Shown piece after piece: positions 16,377-22,008 of a DNA stretch of 22,008 nucleotides (position 1 is the stretch's first letter; every line of letters starts with the position of its first letter). Below the pieces are notes generated by a model that was given only the letters and a program-made list of their open reading frames with translations, did no database searches and was not told where the DNA came from. Made by a program: the position numbers and the translations under genes. Location: positions 1 through 22,008 of the IMG/VR virus record IMGVR_UViG_3300027779_000184; one strand, 5' to 3'. Origin of the DNA: a virus.

Positions 16377-17053
16377 TACTTTTCACTCTCCGCTTGTGTC
16401 ACGGTATTAGGGACCTTAACGCCTTCGGTCAATAAGACTTTCACTCTATTACTGTTAGATTCATTCTCAATTAACAATCTGAACAATTCATCTTCTTTAC
16501 TTTCACCTGACATTGTAGGTGGTTTAACAGTCCAACCTAATCCAGCAAGTGAAGTTATATCTCCTTGTTTAAGACTAGTTAATGGTCCTGATGATAATGG
16601 ATTTAAGTTAGGCATTTTAGGTATATATGCACTATAACTTAAACCATGTTCTTCTGCTAACATTTGCTGTTCTAACATTTCATATTGTCTATGCATTTGT
16701 GCATGTTTCATACAATAAGTTCCTCTCATTGGATATCCCTTTCTAACTTTATGTAGTGGTAGTGGTGGTCTCATTTGGTCACTCGCTTCCCATATTTTCT
16801 GTGTTCCACAAACTACACATCTATCTTTTATATTATATTTGAAACTATAAGGGATTTTTAAGAAAGTTTTTTTCTCAGGTAACATAACCTTTATTATTTC
16901 TTTTAATTGTTTTTTAGGTTTAATATTTTTATAGTCGTACAACATTATTGTACCTGCTGCTCTTGCTTGAGCATATCTATCCATAAAAGCATTTGATGCG
17001 ACATTTGTGGTAGTAGCACCTATTAAATTAGGGGGTTGGTAGTTCATCGTCAT
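16376..17053 (-). CDS. Putative zinc-binding protein (CxxC...CxxH)
   Basis: A 225-residue protein with a treble-clef or zinc-ribbon-like set of ligands: C79-x2-C82 (RCVVCG) and C114-x2-H117 (YCMKH), with H121 nearby. Basic residues precede the first pair (KPKKQLKEIIK, 46-56) and separate the pairs (HKVRKGYPMRG). The N-terminal 35 residues (YQPPNLIGATTTN...DRYAQARAAG) look disordered; a helix with EMLEQQMLAEE follows the zinc site, and the C-terminus is a Pro/Ser-rich linker ending in a charged helix. Nothing in it resembles a nuclease active site. ATG at 17053 follows AGGTGG; the stop overlaps the next start, and the GTPase gene ends 11 bases upstream. A GTPase partner or nucleic-acid/protein-binding assembly factor are both possible; function unknown. 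Confidence 0.68.
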   Translation of the reverse strand: MTMNYQPPNLIGATTTNVASNAFMDRYAQARAAGTIMLYDYKNIKPKKQLKEIIKVMLPEKKTFLKIPYSFKYNIKDRCVVCGTQKIWEASDQMRPPLPLHKVRKGYPMRGTYCMKHAQMHRQYEMLEQQMLAEEHGLSYSAYIPKMPNLNPLSSGPLTSLKQGDITSLAGLGWTVKPPTMSGESKEDELFRLLIENESNSNRVKVLLTEGVKVPNTVTQAESEK

Positions 17054-17064
17054 GGTATTCCCAC

Positions 17065-17736
17065 CTAGTAGTCCTTTATCATTGTTAAGATTCCTCTATA
17101 AACCATCTCTGAGTCTGATTTAGCACTCACAATATACTTATGACATGGAATTCCTTTTTCATTTAATTTTTGCATACCACCTGTAAATGCATCAAATATA
17201 GGGTGTTTTTCTATTGGCCCATCATGGTCATATTTGTCTTTCCACAAATCATATTTGTTAGCCCACAATGATACGGCAATAGGATAATCATTTTCCTTTT
17301 TCCTTTTTCTTTTATTATTAGTATTCCATTCTGATGCACAAATAGTATCTACTAGAAAAGTCCAACATAACTGTTGTTCTATATCATAGTGCTTATTCAT
17401 ATGTCTATCATCAAATAAAAATATGATATATTTATTTTTACGTTCTTTCATATCTTTAACCCATTCAGTCCAATAAATAGTCTGCCCACCAATATCAGCA
17501 GTTTTAACGGTATGAGCATCTCCATCTAATTTTATAAATTTTCTAGAAGCCTTCTCTAAACCAACAGTTCTTTCCATAACATCAGGCACTTCACCTCTAG
17601 TCCTCAATTGGTGGTGTAATGTTGTCTTCCCTGCTTTACTCGCACCATATACACCAAAAGGAATTGAATGTAATCTTTGATAAATCTTATTCATTCCTTC
17701 CACCAATAAGATAGCGAAACCTGCCATTACTGACAA
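17065..17736 (-). CDS. Arf/Ras-like small GTPase
   Basis: All five G motifs are visible in this 223-residue protein: G1 GASKAGKTT (31-39), G2 Thr57 in RTVG, G3 DIGGQ (81-85), G4 NKYD (160-163) and G5 SAK (204-206). DxGGQ plus the TVG switch resembles the Arf/Sar branch, and Gln85 is the expected catalytic glutamine, so hydrolysis looks intact. A basic KRKRKK patch (142-147) is inserted before G4, and residues 5-12 are hydrophobic (AGFAILLV), which could help membrane docking. TTG at 17736 is preferred: GGTGAT lies 3 nt upstream, overlapping the membrane gene's TGA stop, while ATG at 17727 is too far away. It is encoded between a membrane protein and a putative zinc protein inside the virion operon. 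A membrane-associated assembly or egress switch is an inference. Confidence 0.9.
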   Translation of the reverse strand: MSVMAGFAILLVEGMNKIYQRLHSIPFGVYGASKAGKTTLHHQLRTRGEVPDVMERTVGLEKASRKFIKLDGDAHTVKTADIGGQTIYWTEWVKDMKERKNKYIIFLFDDRHMNKHYDIEQQLCWTFLVDTICASEWNTNNKRKRKKENDYPIAVSLWANKYDLWKDKYDHDGPIEKHPIFDAFTGGMQKLNEKGIPCHKYIVSAKSDSEMVYRGILTMIKDY

Positions 17737-17740
17737 CTTA

Positions 17741-17965
17741 TCACCACAAATGATGCCAAAGGTCTATCAATCCATTCCATAATATTGAGATTGTATTTAT
17801 CCCAAAAATGGCTAATGCTTGACCGATGAAAAAACTAGATACTACTGAGGCCATTCCCCATATCCAAAACCTTGCTCGTATAAACCATATATCTGCTGAA
17901 TGCGCCCTTTGTAAGTCATACGCCATAGTAGACTCATCAAAACCCATTAGGATTTCGCCTACCAA
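17741..17965 (-). CDS. Small Trp-rich membrane protein
   Basis: A 74-residue protein with an acidic, soluble N-terminus (FDESTMAYDLQRAHSAD), a transmembrane segment at about residues 33-56 (FWIWGMASVVSSFFIGQALA) and a Trp/His-rich amphipathic tail ending LWNGLIDLWHHLW that may lie on the membrane surface. TTG at 17965 is chosen because AGGTGAT lies 3 nt upstream, the same geometry as the next gene; ATG at 17947 would give 68 residues and is the alternative. Its TGA stop forms part of the GTPase ribosome-binding site, so the two are probably co-translated. No family is recognised: holin-like size fits, but the single-segment layout and pairing with a GTPase suggest an anchor or receptor instead. 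Confidence 0.68.
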   Translation of the reverse strand: MVGEILMGFDESTMAYDLQRAHSADIWFIRARFWIWGMASVVSSFFIGQALAIFGINTISILWNGLIDLWHHLW

Positions 17966-17973
17966 TTAATCAC

Positions 17974-18399
17974 CTACTGCTCCAATGTTAAGAAAGAAGG
18001 ACTTACTCCTTCTGTTGTTCCTTTTATTGTTGGTAAGTTGTTGTCACCATAAACATTAGGAGGAGATTGAACTGAGTTATTCCATGTTTGTTGGAAGTTT
18101 CTAAAGGACTCTCTAACTCTTTTACGGTTCTCTTCTTCTCTTGCTCTACGACTCCAATACGAATCAATCCTTCTTTGTAATAATGTCTCTTCAATATAGT
18201 CATTGGCTACTAAATCAAATACTGCTTTCATTATCATAATGCCACCAATAGTACTTATGCCGAATAATAAAGCATGAGCCTCAACACCGTAAGGGAAACC
18301 TACTCCATATTGTGCATAAAAGTAGACATTCATTCCACTAACTGCACCTACAAAAAGAATAGTCATGACTAATCTTGTATCAGTATCAATACTTGCCAC
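17974..18399 (-). CDS. Two-helix membrane protein with charged cytoplasmic tail
   Basis: A 141-residue protein with two hydrophobic helices, about 11-31 (VMTILFVGAVSGMNVYFYA) and 41-65 (AHALLFGISTIGGIMIMKA), joined by a short Gly/Pro loop. A long charged helix follows (66-107, rich in Arg and Glu: RRAREEENRKRVRESFRNF), then a Pro/Asn/Thr-rich end. The positive residues after helix two suggest the tail faces the cytoplasm, available to the GTPase encoded two genes on. GTG at 18399 follows GGAG by 8 nt and starts four bases after the previous stop. Holin is possible from topology, but there is no lysin nearby and the tail is long for a holin. Function unknown. Confidence 0.68.
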   Translation of the reverse strand: MASIDTDTRLVMTILFVGAVSGMNVYFYAQYGVGFPYGVEAHALLFGISTIGGIMIMKAVFDLVANDYIEETLLQRRIDSYWSRRAREEENRKRVRESFRNFQQTWNNSVQSPPNVYGDNNLPTIKGTTEGVSPSFLTLEQ

Positions 18400-18403
18400 A
18401 AAA

Positions 18404-18682
18404 TCAACTCCACTCTAGGGAGAAAAAGCCAGTTCCAGTTTTAACTGCGTATAGTCCTTTAGCGCAGATACGACCATGCATATCAAATTCACTAGATGTT
18501 CCTGCTAATAATACCATTCTGCAAACTTCTACATCACCTGATTCAGACGCATCATCACTATCATAAACTGAAACAGTAAAGGCTGACCCTGAAGTATTAG
18601 CCACATGTAAACTATTTAACTTACATCTACCTTTGTATACTAATGTATTTACTGCTAAAACTCCACTACCACTACAACCTAT
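18404..18682 (-). CDS. Small beta-rich virion-like protein with abnormal start
   Basis: The conventional frame starts at GTG 18604 (66 residues), but the frame is open for 26 codons before it, and that stretch (GVLAVNTLVYKGRCKLNSLH) continues the beta pattern VANTSGSAFTVSVYDSDD convincingly. Small phage beta proteins with this VYxG...LxVxNTSGSxxTVxVYD layout are common among head or decoration proteins. No ATG, GTG or TTG exists in the extension. An ATA at 18682 has AGTGAT three bases upstream, the spacing used by the two TTG starts in this window, and overlaps the preceding stop as ATAG. I give 18682 as the likely but unproven start (92 residues). The C-terminal half, VCRMVLLAGTSSEFDMHGRIC and YAVKTGTGFFSLEWS, closes the fold. 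A decoration or head-completion role is inferred. Confidence 0.6.
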   Translation of the reverse strand: MGCSGSGVLAVNTLVYKGRCKLNSLHVANTSGSAFTVSVYDSDDASESGDVEVCRMVLLAGTSSEFDMHGRICAKGLYAVKTGTGFFSLEWS

Positions 18683-19056
18683 GCAATCACTTCCTTAATA
18701 TCTTCTGTAAGGCTTTCTTTCTTAGGAGTTGCTATCGCTTTTGCTTTTTTAACAGGTTTTGCTTTTGCTTTCTTTGCTTTTTTAGGAAATAGTATTTTTG
18801 TTGCTTGACTACGAGTGTCGCCTTCTTTTAATTCATCACATAATCTAATTAGTTCACTAAATTTATGATTATTTAATCTTGCAATATCTGCTTTGTCCAT
18901 ATCATCAAATGTGCAGATAAAACCATCACTATGTAACATGGTTATGGCATGGTTTAATGGTATTGTTGTTGGGTGGCTAAATCCTACTGGATATATAACT
19001 CCACCAATTTTTAAATCTTTAGTCATTTCTTCTTTTTCTAATGATATTTGTGTCAT
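18679..19056 (-). CDS. Small protein with Lys/Ala-rich tail
   Basis: A 125-residue protein encoded directly after the capsid gene. Residues 12-80 form a compact domain (LKIGGVIYPVGFSHPTT, then HAITMLHSDGFICTFDDMDKADIARLN, then SELIRLCDEL). Residues 92-113 are Lys/Ala/Pro-rich (KKAKKAKAKPVKKAKA), like histone H1 or DNA-condensing tails. ATG at 19056 is preferred since AGGTGA sits 5 nt upstream; the in-frame GTG at 19065 is part of that site. I do not recognise the family. The slot fits a head-completion or minor capsid protein; the basic tail could touch packaged DNA or the acidic proteins nearby. A 94-nt gap with a hairpin separates it from the capsid gene. Confidence 0.66.
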   Translation of the reverse strand: MTQISLEKEEMTKDLKIGGVIYPVGFSHPTTIPLNHAITMLHSDGFICTFDDMDKADIARLNNHKFSELIRLCDELKEGDTRSQATKILFPKKAKKAKAKPVKKAKAIATPKKESLTEDIKEVIA

Positions 19057-19079
19057 GTGTTTCACCTTTTTTAATAGTG

Positions 19080-19121
19080 GTAGTATCCCCTACCCCGATA
19101 GTTCGGAGTAGAGGGTACTAC
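19080..19121 (-). other. Long hairpin between capsid gene and downstream genes
   Basis: A 19-bp stem with a four-base loop (19099-19102), interrupted by one C-A mismatch and containing two G-U pairs when transcribed leftward. It lies 29 nt after the capsid stop and 23 nt before the next start. No U-run follows, so it is not a classical intrinsic terminator. Likely roles are protecting the capsid mRNA 3' end, RNA processing, or partial attenuation of downstream genes. It is the strongest non-coding structure in the window. Confidence 0.8.
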
Positions 19122-19150
19122 TTTACGTTTTCACTTTCTAATGAAGTACC

Positions 19151-20539
19151 TTAAGCACTCTTTAAGTTAGTAATCTTACCTTGTCCCTTAAAGAAAGAAC
19201 AACATACTTCTGCTATAGTCCTGTACATTGCTTGGTTTCCTAAAGTTCCAACACCGAATGGGTTTCCGTTAGAAATACCGTCTTCGAAGTATTCTGTAGG
19301 TTTCAGAACTGATAACCATAGATGGTCTGTATCTAAGATAAAGATATCACTTAGGCCACCTGTTGTACCTGCTGCTGTTGTTGAAGCCATATCCTTACAA
19401 GGGATTAATGGTATATCATAGTATGTTGCAACTCTGAAACCAACTTCAGCACCTTTAACTCCACGTACACCATTATGTGTAGGAACAATTTCTTTCCTAT
19501 CCATAAATCTCTCTTGTGACTGTAATAAGTCAGAGATGTGTTGTATGGTATCGTATCCTGTTAAGATACACTTTGGGTTTCCACCATTTTGACGGATTCT
19601 ACGAATCATGTCATTTAATAGTGTTAGAGTTAATACTCTAGCAGAACCGCTTCCGTAACTTGCACCGAAGTCAACTTCAGCATCCAAGAAACTTGGTACT
19701 AATACTATGTCTTCAATACTGTCAGCGTCACTTGGAGTGTTAGTGTTATCTGCGGCAGCAGTAACTCCTCTGTTATCACCATAAATACCCTTGATTTTTG
19801 GGTCAATTGCTACTGTAGTACCACTATTTTCACTGTCTTCTGTTATATTGTTCAAATACATTTGTCCTATTTCAGCAGCACTTGCTACAACTTTATACAA
19901 AGATGTATAGTTGTTGTCTACTTCTGTAATACCTGATTGAGAGTAAGATTCAAGAGGCATTAATAGCATCTTGTTCTGTACTTCAGCATGGTGTTTACCC
20001 ATATCTTCACGAACTATAGCACGTATATCGCCAACACCGTCATCAATAGCAGCCATTTCCATTGCAAGTTCAGAGAACTCAAATTTATGTGCTATTGTTT
20101 TAGGGCTTACGAATAGTTTTGTATATTCAGGGGCTAATGCTGGAATACTAGCAAGAGTGGCATTCTCTGCAACTCCACCTATTTCATCCAATCTTGGTGC
20201 TGCACTTCCTGCTGCATCTGCTCCAACTGCAAAAGAAGAACCACTACCACCTTGAGGTCGGCTCTTTAGAACTCTCCAACCACTTGATGTATATGGCCTC
20301 TTAGCAATCATTGACAAAGCATTAACTTCTTGGTTAAGCATTGACCAAACTTTCTGTCCATAAAGAACGTTGTACAAATCAGTTAATCCTGTTGCACCAC
20401 TAAAAGCCGTTCCACCGTCATGAGAACCATGTAGTCCTCCTACGATGCCGGCACTCTTCAACAAAGCATTACCACTACCGCCTGTTAAGCCGTATGATGC
20501 TGCTTCTAAATCTTTCATTGTTTTTATATATCCACTCAT
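19151..20539 (-). CDS. HK97-fold major capsid protein
   Basis: A 462-residue protein encoded right after the protease/scaffold gene, the position of the major capsid protein. The N-terminal 50 residues are Gly/Ser/Ala-rich and may be trimmed during maturation. Residues 52-95 (LTDLYNVLYGQKVWSMLNQEV, then AKRPYTSSGWRVLKSRP) and 140-192 (KLFVSPKTIAHKFEFSELAM, then the spine-like helix GVGDIRAIVREDMGKHHAEVQNKM) fit the HK97 fold. The second half has ILTGYDTIQHISDLLQS and the closing DIFILDTDHLWLSVL strand. ATG at 20539 has AGGAGG nine bases upstream, a strong site suited to an abundant protein. The large hairpin after the stop probably separates its dosage from downstream genes. Strong by order and composition; alignment was not possible. 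Confidence 0.88.
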   Translation of the reverse strand: MSGYIKTMKDLEAASYGLTGGSGNALLKSAGIVGGLHGSHDGGTAFSGATGLTDLYNVLYGQKVWSMLNQEVNALSMIAKRPYTSSGWRVLKSRPQGGSGSSFAVGADAAGSAAPRLDEIGGVAENATLASIPALAPEYTKLFVSPKTIAHKFEFSELAMEMAAIDDGVGDIRAIVREDMGKHHAEVQNKMLLMPLESYSQSGITEVDNNYTSLYKVVASAAEIGQMYLNNITEDSENSGTTVAIDPKIKGIYGDNRGVTAAADNTNTPSDADSIEDIVLVPSFLDAEVDFGASYGSGSARVLTLTLLNDMIRRIRQNGGNPKCILTGYDTIQHISDLLQSQERFMDRKEIVPTHNGVRGVKGAEVGFRVATYYDIPLIPCKDMASTTAAGTTGGLSDIFILDTDHLWLSVLKPTEYFEDGISNGNPFGVGTLGNQAMYRTIAEVCCSFFKGQGKITNLKSA

Positions 20540-20553
20540 TTCTTCATTCCTCC

Positions 20554-21183
20554 TTAATTGTATTTCCTTGCTATGTTAGCGATTTCATCCCATGATAAGT
20601 TACTTACATCACTTGGAATTTCTATTGATTGAGATTTAATAATCTCGTCATTTCGTGTTGCTAATGATTTGCGTAGGTCTGCAAATTCTTCTTTTAATGC
20701 ATTTACGTCTGAACGAGCATCGTATGATGCTGCTTCAGCCATAGATTTCTTAACTGTTAATTCAGTTCCTAACCTTGCTTCAAATTGTTTACTTAGAGAA
20801 TCATATGCAATCTTTTCCATTTTTTCTGCTTTAAATGCTGCATATGCTTTTTCTACATTTTCTGACGTTAGATTAAGAGTTGCAAAATCTGCATTCTCTA
20901 ATCCTTTAGATACGTTAAGTTGAGTAGGGGTAGCAACGGGGTTTCCATTACTTACTACTTCTTCTCCGGCTTCGTAATCTCTTGTTGAATCTTCATCAAG
21001 AGCCTTCTCTTCCATATCTTCATCTAAATCAGTAGGCATTTCATCTAATTCCTCTTCTTCATCAGTGTCCATGTATTCCATAGACTTGGCTTCTTCTAGC
21101 GGGGCTTCTTCCTTGTGGATAGAATTAACTTGTTTCATCAAGTCATTCAGTTCCTCAAGTGCTTTTTCCAGTTTTTCACTCAT
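20554..21183 (-). CDS. Scaffold protein from internal in-frame start
   Basis: Within the protease gene, ATG at 21183 is preceded by a perfect GGAGG seven bases upstream (21191-21195), and the codon begins exactly where the protease domain ends and the coiled coil begins. The product would be 209 residues: coiled coil, acidic linker, helical C-terminus. Nested scaffold inside protease is known from lambda C/Nu3 and related viruses, letting the virus make many scaffolds per protease. The site is stronger than that of the full gene, supporting the expected excess. Proof would need protein N-terminal data. Confidence 0.72.
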   Translation of the reverse strand: MSEKLEKALEELNDLMKQVNSIHKEEAPLEEAKSMEYMDTDEEEELDEMPTDLDEDMEEKALDEDSTRDYEAGEEVVSNGNPVATPTQLNVSKGLENADFATLNLTSENVEKAYAAFKAEKMEKIAYDSLSKQFEARLGTELTVKKSMAEAASYDARSDVNALKEEFADLRKSLATRNDEIIKSQSIEIPSDVSNLSWDEIANIARKYN

Positions 21184-21735
21184 TTTTTTTCCTCCTTTTT
21201 CTACATTTTTTTCCATTTTTAAAATGTCGAATCTTGCTTCGGGATTTATCCCTTTTTCACAGATGGTTACTTCATGTAATTCCAACTTTTCTATTTCGTT
21301 GTATTCTCCATACTCATCATTAGTCTTCTGTTTCTTAGATATTGCTTGTCCACCAATACTAAAAGAACGAAGAGTTCCTTTTCTAATACCTCTTGAAATT
21401 TCCTTTGCCTTTTCTATGTCATCTCTTAATTTAATAACTACATAGAAACCAACATCATCTACTGCGGTCTTATGTAAGACACCATTACTATCTCTATATT
21501 TTTCTACTACTTCTCCTACTTGTACATTAGAATGATTAGACATTACATTTCTGTATTTCTTTTCTCCCATGTATTTGTGAACTGCTTCATCTAAAGCCTG
21601 TAATGTGATTAAATCATTTTGTTTGTCTACAATTTCTATAGATGCATATCCACCTATAATTAAGTCATCAGACTTTAATATTTTAAAATTATGGGAAGTA
21701 TCCGCCTTCATTAAAAGGGATTCCGCCATAAGCAT
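20554..21735 (-). CDS. Prohead protease fused to scaffold domain
   Basis: Residues 1-175 match the HK97-type prohead protease family (S78-like): His68 in MSNHSNVQVGEV, the Ser in TLRSFSIGGQA (Ser124 or Ser126) and the closing LELHEVTICEKGINPEARF segment with Glu residues that may complete the site. Residues 185-393 are a scaffold-like region: a coiled coil (EKLEKALEELNDLMKQ), a very acidic linker (about 205-250), and a helical C-terminus with KMEKIAYDSLSKQFEARL and VNALKEEFADLRKSL. The protease would cleave scaffold and capsid N-termini during maturation. A strong internal start at residue 185 allows scaffold alone to be made. ATG at 21735 has AAGG upstream and a TATA-like box 27 nt away. It precedes the capsid gene by 14 bases. 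Confidence 0.86.
   Translation of the reverse strand: MLMAESLLMKADTSHNFKILKSDDLIIGGYASIEIVDKQNDLITLQALDEAVHKYMGEKKYRNVMSNHSNVQVGEVVEKYRDSNGVLHKTAVDDVGFYVVIKLRDDIEKAKEISRGIRKGTLRSFSIGGQAISKKQKTNDEYGEYNEIEKLELHEVTICEKGINPEARFDILKMEKNVEKGGKKMSEKLEKALEELNDLMKQVNSIHKEEAPLEEAKSMEYMDTDEEEELDEMPTDLDEDMEEKALDEDSTRDYEAGEEVVSNGNPVATPTQLNVSKGLENADFATLNLTSENVEKAYAAFKAEKMEKIAYDSLSKQFEARLGTELTVKKSMAEAASYDARSDVNALKEEFADLRKSLATRNDEIIKSQSIEIPSDVSNLSWDEIANIARKYN
21191..21195 (-). promoter_or_regulatory. Internal ribosome-binding site for scaffold
   Basis: GGAGG followed by seven A residues and ATG inside the protease gene; one of the best-matching ribosome-binding sites in the window. Confidence 0.75.
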
Positions 21736-21758
21736 TAACTAAGTACCTTCAAACTTTA

Positions 21759-21766
21759 CTATATAA
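21759..21766 (-). promoter_or_regulatory. Possible archaeal TATA box before the protease gene
   Basis: TTATATAG lies in the 32-nt gap upstream of the protease gene, centred about 27 nt before its ATG, the archaeal spacing that would give a near-leaderless transcript. AT-rich DNA yields such boxes by chance and no BRE was recognised. Confidence 0.25.
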
Positions 21767-21767
21767 G

Positions 21768-22008
21768 TTAGTCGGCATTTTTAGATGGAAACTTCAATTT
21801 CGAGTATCTATCCTCTTGTATATTCCATAAATTTTCATTATCTTTATTATCTAACATCTCTTGTTTTTTACCAGTCCATGCTATCCATGTATCTTTCTCA
21901 TCTAATGGTACAACTCTAAGATGCATTCTTGTATCAAATTTATCACCTTCTAACTTATATTCGTGATATCCATCCTTCTGAACTCCTAGTATTAAATCGC
22001 CACTGTCT
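21768..22008 (-). CDS. C-terminal end of an unidentified protein
   Basis: An open frame enters from the right edge and ends at TAA 21770-21768, giving the last 80 residues. They include LILGVQKDGYHEYKLEG, then MHLRVVPLDEKDTWIAWTG and LWNIQEDRYSKLKF. The pattern (KDGYxEYxLEG...HLRVVP...WIAWTG) is loosely like the His-Asp/Leu-Arg strands of ligase-associated phosphoesterase-like domains that are sometimes encoded next to phage proteases, but this is recollection of a pattern, not a match. The position, just before the protease, is where a portal gene would end, yet portal C-termini do not look like this. The start and identity lie outside the window. Confidence 0.6.
   Translation of the reverse strand, partial: DSGDLILGVQKDGYHEYKLEGDKFDTRMHLRVVPLDEKDTWIAWTGKKQEMLDNKDNENLWNIQEDRYSKLKFPSKNAD

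Noticed and set aside
17300-17320. KRKRKK in the GTPase as a nuclear-localisation-type signal pointing to a eukaryotic virus
   Set aside because: Polycistronic overlaps, Shine-Dalgarno sites and HK97 tailed-virus genes rule out a eukaryotic context; the patch is more likely a surface insert.
17741-18399. Membrane proteins as a holin/antiholin lysis pair
   Set aside because: No endolysin-like gene in the window, the larger protein has a long charged tail, and both adjoin a GTPase; not excluded, but not supported.
21065-21445. Plus-strand frame of 126 codons
   Set aside because: It lies antisense to the protease/scaffold gene, is Ser/Phe-rich as expected for the reverse of an acidic coding strand, and lacks a ribosome site.

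Overview
The window is one uninterrupted virion-morphogenesis block of a tailed dsDNA virus (Caudoviricetes-type) or provirus. Every gene I can support lies on the minus strand, so the block is read from position 22008 toward 1. The DNA is AT-rich. Arginine is written mostly AGA and isoleucine often ATA. Ribosome-binding sites are commonly GGTGA(T) placed 3-6 nt from the start, with GTG and TTG starts among the ATGs. Together these suggest an archaeal host, possibly an uncultured marine archaeon, but no host marker gene is present, so this is an inference.

In transcription order: the end of an unidentified gene (22008-21768); an HK97-type prohead protease with a scaffold domain that also has its own internal start (21735-20554); the HK97-fold major capsid protein (20539-19151); a 94-nt gap holding a long hairpin; a Lys/Ala-tailed small protein; a small beta-rich protein with an abnormal start; then a cassette not found in the textbook gene order. 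The cassette (18399-13574) holds two small membrane proteins, an Arf/Ras-like GTPase with all five G motifs, a CxxC/CxxH putative zinc protein, a Gly/Met/Asn/Gln-rich protein and a 692-aa acidic protein of unknown function.

The standard long-tailed-virus order then resumes: head-tail adaptor with a large insertion (13572-12472), a 60-aa protein, a tail-terminator-like protein, the tail tube protein, a second 94-nt gap with a smaller hairpin, and a lambda G/G-T-like tail-assembly chaperone pair joined by a GGGAAAA -1 slippery site. After these come a short tape-measure protein, a distal-tail-like protein, a LamG/concanavalin-like protein, and a giant hub/fibre-like protein of more than 2,100 residues that runs off the left edge.

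The protease, scaffold and capsid genes build the procapsid, the adaptor and terminator join head to tail, and the tube, chaperones and tape measure build a siphovirus-like tail with a large, presumably host-recognising tip. The GTPase/membrane-protein cassette is the least explained part and the best candidate for an undescribed system: its placement ties it to virion assembly or composition rather than to replication. No tRNA, rRNA, CRISPR array, IS element, integrase or attachment site was seen, and no gene-free stretch exceeds 100 nt.
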